Shown: positions 36,237 to 44,894, numbered from the stretch's first letter. The stretch is DNA of 64,000 nucleotides from Bacteroidota bacterium (GCA_014860565.1 JACZJN010000165.1:1-64000); one strand, 5' to 3'. Notes: generated by a model not told the origin, from the letters alone. Made by a program: numbers and translations.

Positions 36237-39200
36237 TCAGAAATCAATACGCAGACCGACACGCACCTGCCGCGGCGGGCCGAAGAGGTTCGCGTTCATG
36301 ATGTTGGTCTGGTAGTAGTAATCCCGATACAGATTCTCGAATGCCGTGCCGTACTGTGCGTATGTCTGCAGCTGCTGGCGACCCTGGACAGTCGAGAGAT
36401 AGCCATCATCGGAAGCGCTGCCGGACTGGATAAACACGTCGGTGACATTCTTGGTGTCAAGCAGGTTGATCACCCAGATGTAGAAGTTGACATCGAGACC
36501 AGCGATATCCACCGTCTTGTCGAGACGGGCATCGATCTGGAAGGTCCACGGAGTAGTGGATTCGTTCAGCACCTCGACGGGCTGCCGACGGTTGTCGTAG
36601 CTGTTTTCATCCACGCGGGTGTAGGGGTGACCGCTGTTGAACGTAAACAGCATATTCAGGCCGGTACGCTCGAGGAAGGAAACGCCGCCGAGCACAGGGC
36701 CGTCTCCGCGACCGAAGCGATAATCGAGGTTGATCGAACCACGATGGGTCTGGTTGAAATTGAGCAACGTCGTGTACTTGGGCAGATACGGGGTCTCGGT
36801 CGGAGCCAGCCAGATGGCGCGGAACGCCGTCGAAGGGGCCGAACCAGTGCCGCGTGCATCGGAGTACGTATAGTCGACCGAGGCCTGCACGCGCTCGACG
36901 CGGCGCAGGTCGATTTTCATCGACACACCCGATGTGGTGGCAAAGTCGCCGTTTACCCATGCATAGTATGCGAGATGCTGGGCCCCCGCCGCTGCAGGAA
37001 TCTGCTGCTGCTGAATCTGATCGCGGATGTCTTTATAGAAAGCTCCGAGATCAAATGCCAGGAAGTCGCCGATCTGCTGACGGAAACCGAAATCATACTG
37101 CAACGTTGTCTCGGGCTTGAGGCCGAAACCGACGGGGTTCTCGATCGCATAGCCGCCGCGGATATTGCTGGCGGAGGTGGCGTTTCCGAGATACACATCA
37201 CGCAGACGTGTCTGCTGTACGAACTTTCCATACTGTGCATAAAACACGGTCTGGTCGGTCACCGGGAAGGAGAAACCGATACGCGGGCTGAAGGTGACGG
37301 AGGCGGGTACGTCTTTCATGTTGTCCGAAGACTGATCGATCATGCCGTTCGCGTCGAACTTCACATTATTCGGATCGATGAATTCCTTCGTGTCGGTATT
37401 GATGTAATCGTAGCGCATACCGACGTTGATGACAAGATCCTCGAGCTCGATTTTATCGAGCACGAAAGCGGAAGCAAACACGGGATTGCGCGGGCCGTCG
37501 AGTTCTCCGTCGGAGAGAGCGCCCCACTGATCGTACCCGAAGTTGTTGGTGCGCGAATTGACCGCCTGCTGGATCGGGTTCGCATCCGGATTACTGCGGA
37601 AGAAACTCTTCAGCGTGAAAGCCGTGATGTCGAACTGGCGCACGACGTACTGCTGCGCTTCCGCGCCGACCTTGATTTCATGCGTGCGGCCAATCTGGTG
37701 CACGAAGTTGATTTTTCCGGAAATCGAGGAGTAGCGGTCCTTCTGATATGCATACCCGGCATCGCCTGCGCCATAGACAGCGTAGTTGTCGCCAAACATC
37801 TGGATCGGAAGAGGACCAAGACCATCAGCGCGGAAGTCATATCCGTACTGCGCGTTGGCGATAGAATCACCGTAGGCGAAAATATCGTGCTGATGATCTG
37901 CATCCATGAGCACATTGAAGTTTCCGAAATAATTCAGGAACACTTCATAAAATGTGTTCTGGCTGAGGAGATGCGTCATTTTCAGGTTGACGGCATAATT
38001 CTCCCCCTCGGTCATAAGTGCACGCTGCTGATTGGCGAGATACAGGCTATTCGTGTTGTATACGAGCTGGCCGTTGACGACCTCGGCGGTCCTGCCGACC
38101 TGATAGCCGGAGGTGATCCCCGACCCGTTGCGCCCGGAGCTGTAGTTGTAGCTTCCACCCACGCGGATATTGATCGGATTGAGATCGAAGGTCATGTTGC
38201 CCGAGAAGGTCCAGGCCTGATCCGCGGTATTGACGACGTAGCCGCCGGGATAGGTGTAATCGACCTTGCGGGCCGCCGCCCCGAGACGCGGATCGAAGAT
38301 GCCGACCTTGGCCTGCTCTTCCGGCGCCAGCAGCGCATGAGCCGCCGTGTTGCGAAGCTGCGCATCGTATGTATCGGCGAGTGTGTATGCACTGCGATAC
38401 TGCGCGGGCGTGCGCACGAATGAATTCTGCGCGGCCACGAAGAAACGCACCGGGCCGAACAGCGGTCCGCCGGCGGTCAGGGCATAGAGACTGTTGCCAT
38501 AGTTATAGGAGCCGAGGAAGTTCTCCTGACCGGACTCGGACCAGCTGTCGGTAAACGCTTCGAAACCGACCTGGAACTGGCGTCCGCCGGAGCGAGTCGT
38601 GGTCATGATGAGACCACCATTGGCGCCGCCGAACTCGGCGGAATAGCCGCCCGCCTGGAAGTTGACTTCCGCGATCGCGTTGTTGATGACGCTGAGCGCA
38701 CGTCCGCCATAGACCGGATCGTTGACGTTGACGCCATCGACGACATAGCCCGTGGCATCGCCGCGGCTGCCGCGCACGTAGATCGTTCCGCCCTGGCTGA
38801 CGATGCCCGCCTGCAGGGCGACAATGCCCTCGACGCCGCGCACCGGCAGGTTTTCAATTTCTTCCTGCGTCACCGTGGATTTGCTGTTGGTGACGTTCTT
38901 GTCGACCATCGGCTTCTCCGCGATGATTTCCACCTCGCCCACCTTGAATGCTTCACTGGGCAGTTGGAAATCAGCAGCAGTCGTTTCGTTGCTTTTAATA
39001 AGCACGTCACGCAGGGTTATCTGCTGATAACCGATATAGCTCGCGACGAGAGTGACTTTGCCAATGGGGACATTCAGAATGACGAACTCACCATTGATAT
39101 TGGATGCCGCGCCACGATCAGACCCATCGATCATGACGTTTGCACCAATCAGCGGCTCTCCTGTCTCGCGATCTGTAACCTTTCCGGCGATTTTGCCGTT

Positions 39201-39263
39201 TTGTGCCATTGCGGCAGCCGGGAACAGGATACAGAGGACTGCAATCAGGAACCATTTATGCAT
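36237..39263 (-). CDS. TonB-dependent receptor with N-terminal carboxypeptidase-regulatory domain
   Basis: A 1008-residue outer-membrane receptor with a GGAGGATATT Shine-Dalgarno sequence and a signal peptide ending A-M-A-Q. Residues ~24-100 form a CarboxypepD_reg-like beta-sandwich ('GKVTDRETGEPLIGANVMI', 'YIGYQQITLRDV'). Then come the plug domain ('ENLPVRGVEGIVALQAGIVSQGGTIYVRGSR' near residue 138; 'YVVDGVNVND') and a 22-strand-type barrel ending 'PRQVRVGLRIDF', with the terminal Phe signal. Such receptors import or bind large substrates using TonB energy, or act as SusC-like partners. It is the first of a minus-strand set: receptor, large sorting-domain protein, PorV-like protein. No SusD gene is present, so a classical polysaccharide utilisation locus is not supported. 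Confidence 0.92.
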   Translation of the reverse strand: MHKWFLIAVLCILFPAAAMAQNGKIAGKVTDRETGEPLIGANVMIDGSDRGAASNINGEFVILNVPIGKVTLVASYIGYQQITLRDVLIKSNETTAADFQLPSEAFKVGEVEIIAEKPMVDKNVTNSKSTVTQEEIENLPVRGVEGIVALQAGIVSQGGTIYVRGSRGDATGYVVDGVNVNDPVYGGRALSVINNAIAEVNFQAGGYSAEFGGANGGLIMTTTRSGGRQFQVGFEAFTDSWSESGQENFLGSYNYGNSLYALTAGGPLFGPVRFFVAAQNSFVRTPAQYRSAYTLADTYDAQLRNTAAHALLAPEEQAKVGIFDPRLGAAARKVDYTYPGGYVVNTADQAWTFSGNMTFDLNPINIRVGGSYNYSSGRNGSGITSGYQVGRTAEVVNGQLVYNTNSLYLANQQRALMTEGENYAVNLKMTHLLSQNTFYEVFLNYFGNFNVLMDADHQHDIFAYGDSIANAQYGYDFRADGLGPLPIQMFGDNYAVYGAGDAGYAYQKDRYSSISGKINFVHQIGRTHEIKVGAEAQQYVVRQFDITAFTLKSFFRSNPDANPIQQAVNSRTNNFGYDQWGALSDGELDGPRNPVFASAFVLDKIELEDLVINVGMRYDYINTDTKEFIDPNNVKFDANGMIDQSSDNMKDVPASVTFSPRIGFSFPVTDQTVFYAQYGKFVQQTRLRDVYLGNATSASNIRGGYAIENPVGFGLKPETTLQYDFGFRQQIGDFLAFDLGAFYKDIRDQIQQQQIPAAAGAQHLAYYAWVNGDFATTSGVSMKIDLRRVERVQASVDYTYSDARGTGSAPSTAFRAIWLAPTETPYLPKYTTLLNFNQTHRGSINLDYRFGRGDGPVLGGVSFLERTGLNMLFTFNSGHPYTRVDENSYDNRRQPVEVLNESTTPWTFQIDARLDKTVDIAGLDVNFYIWVINLLDTKNVTDVFIQSGSASDDGYLSTVQGRQQLQTYAQYGTAFENLYRDYYYQTNIMNANLFGPPRQVRVGLRIDF

Positions 39264-39335
39264 AATATCCTCCTTCAGAACTTGAGAAAACGTTTGTTAC
39301 GAAGTGCTTCCTCCAGTGTAAACCTTCTCAGCAAG

Positions 39336-39382
39336 CGATCGGGACGGTCCTTCCAATTGTTCCACCAATCCTGCCCCGATCG
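39336..39382. repeat. Inverted repeat between DUF4397 and receptor genes
   Basis: CGATCGGG at 39336-39343 and CCCGATCG at 39375-39382 form an 8-bp inverted repeat with a 31-nt loop in the 128-bp gap before the receptor gene. It could be an attenuator or an operator. There is no T run. Confidence 0.4.
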
Positions 39383-39391
39383 GGAGCTTCA

Positions 39392-40114
39392 TCAGTTTGT
39401 TGGTTCATCCTGGAGAGTGAGAACCTCAAGTCCGCCCGAGTTACCGACTGCGATAAAGGAGTAACGATATCCCGGTGTGCTGAGCGCATGGTTGAATTCA
39501 AAGGCGCGCGAACCGTTCGAGCGTGCGATGAAAAGATCCATTGTGCCGGCAGCGACGCGATTGTAGGCGGAAAGGGAACCGGCGTTGACCGGGGCCACAA
39601 GTTCTTTGCTGGTCTGCTCGTCAATTTTCTGCTCGAGGCTGTATGCCTCACCGGTTCCGGCGAGATTGATCAGCTTGACATCCGTGCTGTCGACCAGCAT
39701 GCTGGTCTCATCGGCGTACGTGAAACGTTCCTGGGTGATCAGCAGATTCACCTCCGCGACGGAGTTGAAAAATGCCATGGTCATCTTGGTCAGTGAACGC
39801 ACAGCCACGAGTTGGCGGAAAATCGCTGCACTGGAGTCGGCACCTGCCGGCACAACACGAAGAAATCGGTTGCCGGAATTGACCGTCAGATACCCCGAAT
39901 AGCCCTTGAAGCCCACATTTGTGGCAACGGGTGCACCGTCGACCCAAATATCCACGGCCGGACCATCAGGTACTGCATGAACAAAGCGCACTTGCGAGGT
40001 GACGCGATCCAGAACAGGCGGGTTTGGCTCCTCGATGCAGCCGGACAGAAATACCCCTGTCGCAAGCAACATGAGGCTCAGCAACCCGGCTTTCTGTAGC
40101 AGCTTTTGTCGCAT
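39392..40114 (-). CDS. DUF4397 domain lipoprotein
   Basis: A 240-residue protein with an AGGAGGAAC Shine-Dalgarno sequence and a lipoprotein signal ending L-S-G-C near residue 26. The start of the mature domain, 'SQVRFVHAVPDGPAVDIWVDG' near residues 40-60, is the DUF4397 hallmark, followed by 'YLTVNSGNRFLRVVPAG' and a second, similar half. DUF4397 proteins are secreted or lipid-anchored proteins of unknown role. It lies upstream of the TonB-dependent receptor on the same strand, separated by 128 nt. Confidence 0.88.
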   Translation of the reverse strand: MRQKLLQKAGLLSLMLLATGVFLSGCIEEPNPPVLDRVTSQVRFVHAVPDGPAVDIWVDGAPVATNVGFKGYSGYLTVNSGNRFLRVVPAGADSSAAIFRQLVAVRSLTKMTMAFFNSVAEVNLLITQERFTYADETSMLVDSTDVKLINLAGTGEAYSLEQKIDEQTSKELVAPVNAGSLSAYNRVAAGTMDLFIARSNGSRAFEFNHALSTPGYRYSFIAVGNSGGLEVLTLQDEPTN

Positions 40115-40536
40115 AGTTCCTCCTATAAAGGTTTAAGGAATAAAGTGTGAAAAGAAATCGCTCTATGGTTATTCATTGCATGCACAATCAAGGAATTGCA
40201 GAATGCAACCATAATAGAAAACGGTTCCGTCCCCAAAACGATGTGGTAGATGTAGCTGAAATAGTGCTCATTCTCGCCGTGAATACTAAGCTGAATGTCG
40301 CGCCGCATGTGTCAATCAGTAGTGGAGAACTTACGACCGAACCTTCTAAAATGCAACCGTTTTGTCTTATGCAAGCGCTTCCAAACCCTCGACAGCTCTG
40401 CGACTGGGACGTGTCGCCCGTATCGTTATAGCTCCGGGGGGCAACGGACGTTAATATACGATTTTTCACTTCACCGACACTGCTTCTCCGTGAAAAAAGC
40501 TGACCGAAAAAAAACCGTTCCGAACCTGGAAAAATC
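40115..40536. other. AT-rich intergenic region upstream of DUF4397 gene and tRNA-Asn
   Basis: About 420 bp with no convincing gene. It must hold the promoter for the minus-strand DUF4397 gene. I see short palindromic bits (TGCATGCA near 40188) and a recurring ATGCAACC (near 40204 and 40351), but no terminator, riboswitch or known RNA. Confidence 0.5.
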
Positions 40537-40567
40537 TTGACAACATTGCGGATTTGCACTATCTTTG
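40537..40567 (+). promoter_or_regulatory. Strong promoter of tRNA-Asn
   Basis: TTGACA at 40537-40542, a 17-bp spacer and TATCTTTG at 40560-40567 combine a perfect sigma-70 -35 with a perfect TAnnTTTG -10. The tRNA starts 11 bp after it. Confidence 0.82.
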
Positions 40568-40578
40568 AAGTCTGTAAT

Positions 40579-40650
40579 TCCTCGGTAGCTCAATGGTAGA
40601 GCATGCGGCTGTTAACCGCAGGGTTGCAAGTTCGAGTCTTGCCCGGGGAG
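40579..40650 (+). tRNA. tRNA-Asn (GTT)
   Basis: A full cloverleaf. The acceptor stem is TCCTCGG with CCGGGGA, the D arm GCTC...GAGC, and the anticodon stem TGCGG/CCGCA has loop CTGTTAA giving anticodon GTT at 40611-40613. The T arm is GCAAG-TTCGAGT-CTTGC, and G is the discriminator base. The 3' CCA is not encoded. It decodes AAC/AAU. Confidence 0.95.
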
Positions 40651-40652
40651 CA

Positions 40653-40680
40653 AAAACGCGGCGTAACGCCGCGTTTTGTC
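40653..40680 (+). terminator. Terminator after tRNA-Asn
   Basis: AAAACGCGGCG at 40653-40663 and CGCCGCGTTTT at 40667-40677 form a perfect 11-bp stem with a 3-nt loop, directly after the tRNA and ending in TTTT. Confidence 0.85.
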
Positions 40681-40695
40681 TTAAGGACACCTGCA

Positions 40696-41340
40696 ATGCT
40701 CATTCACCACATCGAATCCGGCCCCGTCGAAACGATCGGCTACCTCGTCGCCGATGAAGCGTCGCGGGAAGTGCTCATTATTGATGTTCCGATGCAATCG
40801 CGCGAGCGGATGAAACGGTGGATCTCCGATCATGCGTTCACCGCGGTAGGCATCATTCTCACGCATGGACATTTCGATCATGTCGGGGATGTCGCAGCGC
40901 TTGCACGCGATCTCAGCGTCCCGGTGCATATCCATCCGCTCGACGCCCCGATGCTCGAACAGCCTGCCAGCCTCTTTCCAGACCTCGCACGCCTTGTTGA
41001 AGGCATGCGGGCCGATGCCTTGCTCGAAGCGGGAGAGGTGCTCGAATGCGGGCGGCTGAGGCTCCGCATCATCCATGCCCCAGGCCATACACCAGGACAC
41101 GTCGTGCTTTATGAAATGCGTGAGGGGGTCCTCTTTTCAGGCGACGTCCTCTTCCACAGCAGCGTCGGCAGGACCGACCTGCCGGGTGGCGATTACGAAA
41201 CACTCATGCAGAGTATTACGAAAAAACTGTTCACGCTTCCGGAAGATACGGTCGTCTATCCCGGACACGGGGAAAGCACGACAATCGGCTTTGAACGCGC
41301 GCACAACCCCTATGTCCTCGAGTACCTCGATCACTACTGA
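40696..41340 (+). CDS. Metallo-beta-lactamase-fold hydrolase (glyoxalase II-like)
   Basis: A 214-residue MBL-fold protein. The metal motif T-H-G-H-F-D-H lies at residues 56-62, 'HAPGHTPGH' near 133, 'LFSGDVLF' near 153 and a final His in 'VYPGHGESTTIG' near 192. This pattern is that of the short glyoxalase II-like/YcbL group, thioester or related hydrolases in the cytoplasm. The frame is open back through the tRNA, so the ATG at 40696, preceded by AAGGACAC, is the real start. Substrate not determined. Confidence 0.92.
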   Translation: MLIHHIESGPVETIGYLVADEASREVLIIDVPMQSRERMKRWISDHAFTAVGIILTHGHFDHVGDVAALARDLSVPVHIHPLDAPMLEQPASLFPDLARLVEGMRADALLEAGEVLECGRLRLRIIHAPGHTPGHVVLYEMREGVLFSGDVLFHSSVGRTDLPGGDYETLMQSITKKLFTLPEDTVVYPGHGESTTIGFERAHNPYVLEYLDHY

Positions 41341-41413
41341 AGCCACCAATGACACCCGCTGCCACCGGCCCGGCACACCCTCCCGCGGATCTGCCTTGCT
41401 CGCTGCGGCCCCC

Positions 41414-41443
41414 TTGGCGGAGAACAAAAGTTTCGTATATTTG
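41414..41443 (+). promoter_or_regulatory. Promoter of tRNA-Arg
   Basis: TTGGCG at 41414-41419, a 16-bp spacer and TATATTTG at 41436-41443, a perfect TAnnTTTG element. A 10-bp inverted repeat (CGAACGG...CCGTTCG, about 41458-41487) lies between it and the tRNA. Confidence 0.65.
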
Positions 41444-41497
41444 TGTTTGCATCATTCGCGAACGGTCTTTCCGACAATATCCGTTCGCTGGAATTTT

Positions 41498-41571
<74 letters not shown>

Positions 41572-41617
41572 CGAGCAGTTTTATTCACCAGCCATTTATG
41601 TCAACCGGAGAGCGTCT

Positions 41618-42316
41618 GTGTTAACCGCGAAGAAAAAGATTTCTGTCCGCCAAGCCGTTCCGCAATCGTCCTCGGCCGATTTCTTCTACAACCTGCAGGA
41701 TTGGTTCAAAGCCAATACCAAAATCGTAGGCGGAGTGGCGCTCGGCATCGCCGCTATCGTTATTATCGGATATCTCTACACCACGGGCAAGGCCGCCGAC
41801 GAACTCGCGGCCAACCTCGAACTCCGCAAGGTGCAGCAGCTGTACCAGCAGCAGCAGTATCGCCTCGCCATTACCGGTGATCCCGCGCAGAAGATCATGG
41901 GACTCGAGGAAATCGTCGAGAAATACGGCGGCACACCAACTGGAGACGTCGCGATGCTCTACCTCGGCAACTCGTATCTTTACGCCGGAGAACTCGACAA
42001 AGCGATGTCGACCTTTGAAGACGCCTCCCCTGACACCGATATGCTGCGCGCCGCCGTCATTGCTGGCCAAGCCGCCGTGCTCGAAGCGCGCGGCAACAGC
42101 GCTGAAGCCGCCGAGTTGTTTGAAAAGTCTGCTTTGACGTTCGAAAACGAGCTTCTCTCCACCGAACGATTCCTGATCGCAGGGCGCAACTACGCCGAAG
42201 CCGGGAATATGGAGAAGGCCAAGGAAATGCTTGACAAAGTCAAGGAATCCAAGAACACAAAGTACCAACCCGATGCGGACCGCCTCCTCGCACAGTACAA
42301 TTTGACCGAGGAATAA
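41618..42316 (+). CDS. Membrane-anchored TPR protein (YfgM/TPR_21-like)
   Basis: A 232-residue protein. The start is GTG at 41618 with an upstream CCGGAGAG; the ATG at 41598 hits a stop after eight codons. There is a basic cytoplasmic N-terminus, one membrane helix ('IVGGVALGIAAIVIIGYLY', about residues 36-54), and then repeated TPR-like helices ('DVAMLYLGNSYLYAGELDKAMSTFEDA', 'AAVIAGQAAVLEARGNSAEAAELFEKSA'). It resembles the YfgM/TPR_21 family, which in E. coli is linked to the Sec translocon and periplasmic chaperones; an exact equivalent role is inference. It is closed by a duplicated terminator. Confidence 0.82.
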   Translation: MLTAKKKISVRQAVPQSSSADFFYNLQDWFKANTKIVGGVALGIAAIVIIGYLYTTGKAADELAANLELRKVQQLYQQQQYRLAITGDPAQKIMGLEEIVEKYGGTPTGDVAMLYLGNSYLYAGELDKAMSTFEDASPDTDMLRAAVIAGQAAVLEARGNSAEAAELFEKSALTFENELLSTERFLIAGRNYAEAGNMEKAKEMLDKVKESKNTKYQPDADRLLAQYNLTEE

Positions 42317-42329
42317 CACCCGTATCCAT

Positions 42330-42407
42330 CCGGTTTCAAGGCTGTCCTCCCGGGCAGCCTTTTTTTTCCGGTTTCAAGGCTGTCCTCCCGGGTAGCCTTT
42401 TTTTTTT
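42330..42407 (+). terminator. Tandemly duplicated rho-independent terminator
   Basis: Two ~38-bp copies (about 42330-42367 and 42368-42407) each contain CCGGTTTCAAGGCTG, an 8-10 nt loop, the return strand and a run of 8-10 T. Copy 1 has a clean AAGGCTG/CAGCCTT stem. Copy 2 has TAGCCTT, replacing one G-C pair by a G-T pair. The duplication gives a double stop after the TPR gene and insulates the sigma-54 promoter downstream. Confidence 0.92.
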
Positions 42408-42537
42408 CGGCCTCCCCACATCCCTCACTTTCTCCATGCTCTATCTCTTCACGCGAATCGTCCTCTGCAGTAGACACCAGGGCCCAATGATCATAGCGAA
42501 TCGCTGAAATAGGGGCGAATTCGTCCGGTCCGGAAAT

Positions 42538-42553
42538 TGGCACTCTCTTTGCA
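42538..42553 (+). promoter_or_regulatory. Sigma-54 (RpoN) -24/-12 promoter
   Basis: TGGCAC at 42538-42543, five bases, then TTGCA at 42549-42553. The invariant GG and GC are exactly 10 nt apart, and the preceding base is T (YTGGCAC). The site lies 36 bp before the lipoprotein ATG at 42590, a good distance for a short leader. No enhancer-binding protein gene is in the window. Confidence 0.75.
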
Positions 42554-42589
42554 AGTAGTGATGCAGAACACATTCCAGGAGATACGACA

Positions 42590-43402
42590 ATGAAACCCCG
42601 GTACCTTATCATCATCCTCTCTCTCATTATCCTCTCAGCTTGCGACAATCGTCGCGACAACATCGTCTACATCGATGATACCGCGCCGCTCCCCCCCGTT
42701 GGCATAGTCTCGATTTCGCTCGACAATGCGGTGGAACTGCAGTGGATCGAGAACCAGGAAATCGACATCGACGGCTACTTCATCTATGTCAGCGATCGCT
42801 ACGACGGGCGATACGAATATATCGGCAACACGCGTGCGACGACGTTTGTTGACCGCGGCGCGCGAAACGGATTTACTTCGTATTACGCGGTGAGCGCCTA
42901 TGACTTCGATGGCAACGAAAGCGAACTGAGCCGTGATGTGGTGTATGATACCCCTCGTCCCGAGGGACGCGACGTTGCGCTGGTGGATCGTTTCGTCATG
43001 CCCCACCGCTCAGGCTATGACTTCTCGGAATATTCGGTGCTCCACTTCGACACCGATTTCACGGATTTCTTTTTCGAGGTGACGGCCGAGGGAATCCCCT
43101 ATCTGGTCGTGTGGGACGACAGCGAAATCCAGGACATGGGCTTCACATCCAACCTCGATGAAATCAATTCCGCCCCCAATAGCGGCTGGAATCCCACTGG
43201 CGACGCGCTCGCCGTTCGTGGACACACCTACGTCATCAAGACCTTCGACAATCACTACGCAAAAATTCGCCTCGTCGACATCAGCACCAGCGGCATGATT
43301 TTCGACTGGGCATACCAGGTAGCCCGCGGCAATCCCGAACTGCTCCGCGCACAGCAACAGTCACTGCAGAAACGGCATCGCAGCCTGTCGCAGAGACACT
43401 GA
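42590..43402 (+). CDS. Fibronectin-III-like lipoprotein
   Basis: A 270-residue protein with an AGGAGATAC Shine-Dalgarno sequence. The signal ends L-S-A-C near residue 18, a lipobox. Residues ~33-115 form one fibronectin type III-like domain ('APLPPVGIVSISLDNAVELQWIEN', 'DGYFIYVSD', 'YYAVSAYDFDGNESELS'). A second beta domain of unknown kind follows, and the C-terminus is Gln/Arg/His-rich. It is expected on the periplasmic or outer face of a membrane. It is the first gene behind the sigma-54 promoter. Confidence 0.82.
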   Translation: MKPRYLIIILSLIILSACDNRRDNIVYIDDTAPLPPVGIVSISLDNAVELQWIENQEIDIDGYFIYVSDRYDGRYEYIGNTRATTFVDRGARNGFTSYYAVSAYDFDGNESELSRDVVYDTPRPEGRDVALVDRFVMPHRSGYDFSEYSVLHFDTDFTDFFFEVTAEGIPYLVVWDDSEIQDMGFTSNLDEINSAPNSGWNPTGDALAVRGHTYVIKTFDNHYAKIRLVDISTSGMIFDWAYQVARGNPELLRAQQQSLQKRHRSLSQRH

Positions 43403-43475
43403 ACATACCACGACAAACGACGCGACCCTGACACCCATGAATTCCCGACTCACTATTCCTCAATGGAGGCAGGCC

Positions 43476-44894
43476 ATGAAACGCATCCTTCTCATCCTTG
43501 CAGTCACACTGGCATTCATGCCCTTACTGAAGTCGACGGCGTCTGGCCGCCCCCTTTCCTCAATCGGTCCGGTCGTAAGTCCTAACCGCGGCCTCAGTGT
43601 TGATCTCTGGTCAGATCGGAACCAGGACGAGGTATACTACCCCGGCGATGCGGTCGATCTCTTTTTCCGCGCAAACGACGATTGCTTTGTGAGCATCTAC
43701 AGCATCGGTTCCGACGGCGATGTGGAACTGCTGTTCCCGCGCTATCCGGACGACGGCTTCGTCTTCGGCGGCATGACATACCGACTGCCGGAATACTACG
43801 ATGATTGGGGCTACCGCATCAGCGGTCCCACCGGCGTCGAATATCTGCACGCCGTTGCCAGCCGCACCCCGCGCTCATTCCGCTACGGAAGCTCTAATGG
43901 CCGGTATCATCTCGGCATCGATCCCGTGGTGGGCGACCCCTTTCTTGCCATCAATACGATCAACAACCGGCTGATCCGCTCGAACCGCATCCACGCAACG
44001 GCAACGCTGTCATTTTTCATAGGAAGCCGCGTCTGGTATCCACGCTATATGTGCTACGACTGCCACGGACGCAGTGCGCGCTTCGACCCCTACGCGGTCG
44101 CTTGCCCGCGATACAGTGTGCGGCTCTCGCACGATTACGACTACTGGTGGGCCTACGATTACCACCCGGTCTCGAGACTATTCGTGTTTGGCGGCCCGTT
44201 CTGGCGCTTCGAGCTTCGCACGACATCTCCCCACAAGTATTACAGTGGACGCTATATAGATTACGCACTTGGTCATCGCAACTACTACCCGATCCGCACC
44301 ATCGTGCGCGCACCGAAAACCGTTGTGTACAAATCACCGGTCATCACGACGCGACGCAGCTACCAGACATCCCGAGAGCGCGTCACCTATAGTGAGACAC
44401 GCACACGTACGGTACTCCGTGAAGATGGAACCCGCGTGCGCACCACGGGCAATTCCCGCACCGTGAGTCCGGCCGAGGGCGCCACCAGGTCGCGCACCGA
44501 AAGCAGCTCCGTCACCGCGCCCGCCACCAGGTCGCGCACCGAAAGCAGCACTGTCACCGCGCCCGCCACCAGGTCGCGCACCGAAAGCAGTACTGTCACC
44601 GCGCCCGCCACCAGGTCGCGCACCGAAAGCAGTACTGTCACCGCGCCCGCCACGCGAAATATTTCCGTTCCCTCCCAGGCACCCCGTGAGAACCCGAGCG
44701 TCGGGCGATCCACCCCTTCCTCCAGCACAACGCGGTCCATGACACGGTCCTCTTCCAGCTCCAGCCCCGACCGCGAAAGCTCCGTCTCGCGGGAACGCCA
44801 GGACGATGCCGCAAGCGGAGGCAGCTCTCGCGAAAGCGGGAGCTCCTCCGGCGGCACGCGTTCAATCAATCGCGGCAGCACACGAAGCCGGTAA
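43476..44894 (+). CDS. DUF4384-like exported protein with Arg/Ser/Thr-rich repeat tail
   Basis: A 472-residue protein. The ATG at 43476 has a GGAGGC Shine-Dalgarno sequence and gives a signal peptide; the frame is open 13 codons further up. Residues ~45-140 resemble DUF4384 ('VDLWSDRNQDEVYYPGDAVDLFFRANDDCFVSIYSIGSDGDVELLFPR'). A middle part is very rich in Tyr, Arg, His and Trp, with C-Y-D-C near residue 193. From ~290 on, the protein is low complexity: four 14-residue repeats rich in T-R-S-R-T-E-S-S, then Ser/Arg/Gly-rich to the end. The basic tail suggests contact with acidic glycans, DNA or LPS. Probably envelope-located. Confidence 0.78.
   Translation: MKRILLILAVTLAFMPLLKSTASGRPLSSIGPVVSPNRGLSVDLWSDRNQDEVYYPGDAVDLFFRANDDCFVSIYSIGSDGDVELLFPRYPDDGFVFGGMTYRLPEYYDDWGYRISGPTGVEYLHAVASRTPRSFRYGSSNGRYHLGIDPVVGDPFLAINTINNRLIRSNRIHATATLSFFIGSRVWYPRYMCYDCHGRSARFDPYAVACPRYSVRLSHDYDYWWAYDYHPVSRLFVFGGPFWRFELRTTSPHKYYSGRYIDYALGHRNYYPIRTIVRAPKTVVYKSPVITTRRSYQTSRERVTYSETRTRTVLREDGTRVRTTGNSRTVSPAEGATRSRTESSSVTAPATRSRTESSTVTAPATRSRTESSTVTAPATRSRTESSTVTAPATRNISVPSQAPRENPSVGRSTPSSSTTRSMTRSSSSSSPDRESSVSRERQDDAASGGSSRESGSSSGGTRSINRGSTRSR
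44481..44648 (+). repeat. Four tandem 42-bp repeats inside the DUF4384 gene
   Basis: Units at 44481, 44523, 44565 and 44607 are nearly identical and in frame, each encoding 14 residues beginning A-T-R-S-R-T-E-S-S. Differences are single silent or conservative bases (Ser/Thr at residue 10). Near-identity at DNA level suggests recent slippage, so copy number may vary between strains. Confidence 0.95.

Noticed and set aside
36237-39263. Polysaccharide utilisation locus (SusCD)
   Set aside because: No SusD-like lipoprotein, glycoside hydrolase or hybrid regulator is found next to the receptor.
40603-40695. Upstream extension of the MBL-fold hydrolase
   Set aside because: The extended frame would run through the tRNA-Asn and its terminator; the ATG at 40696 gives the normal N-terminus.
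44481-44648. Possible CRISPR or intergenic satellite array
   Set aside because: The repeats are contiguous without spacers, in frame, and lie inside a coding sequence.
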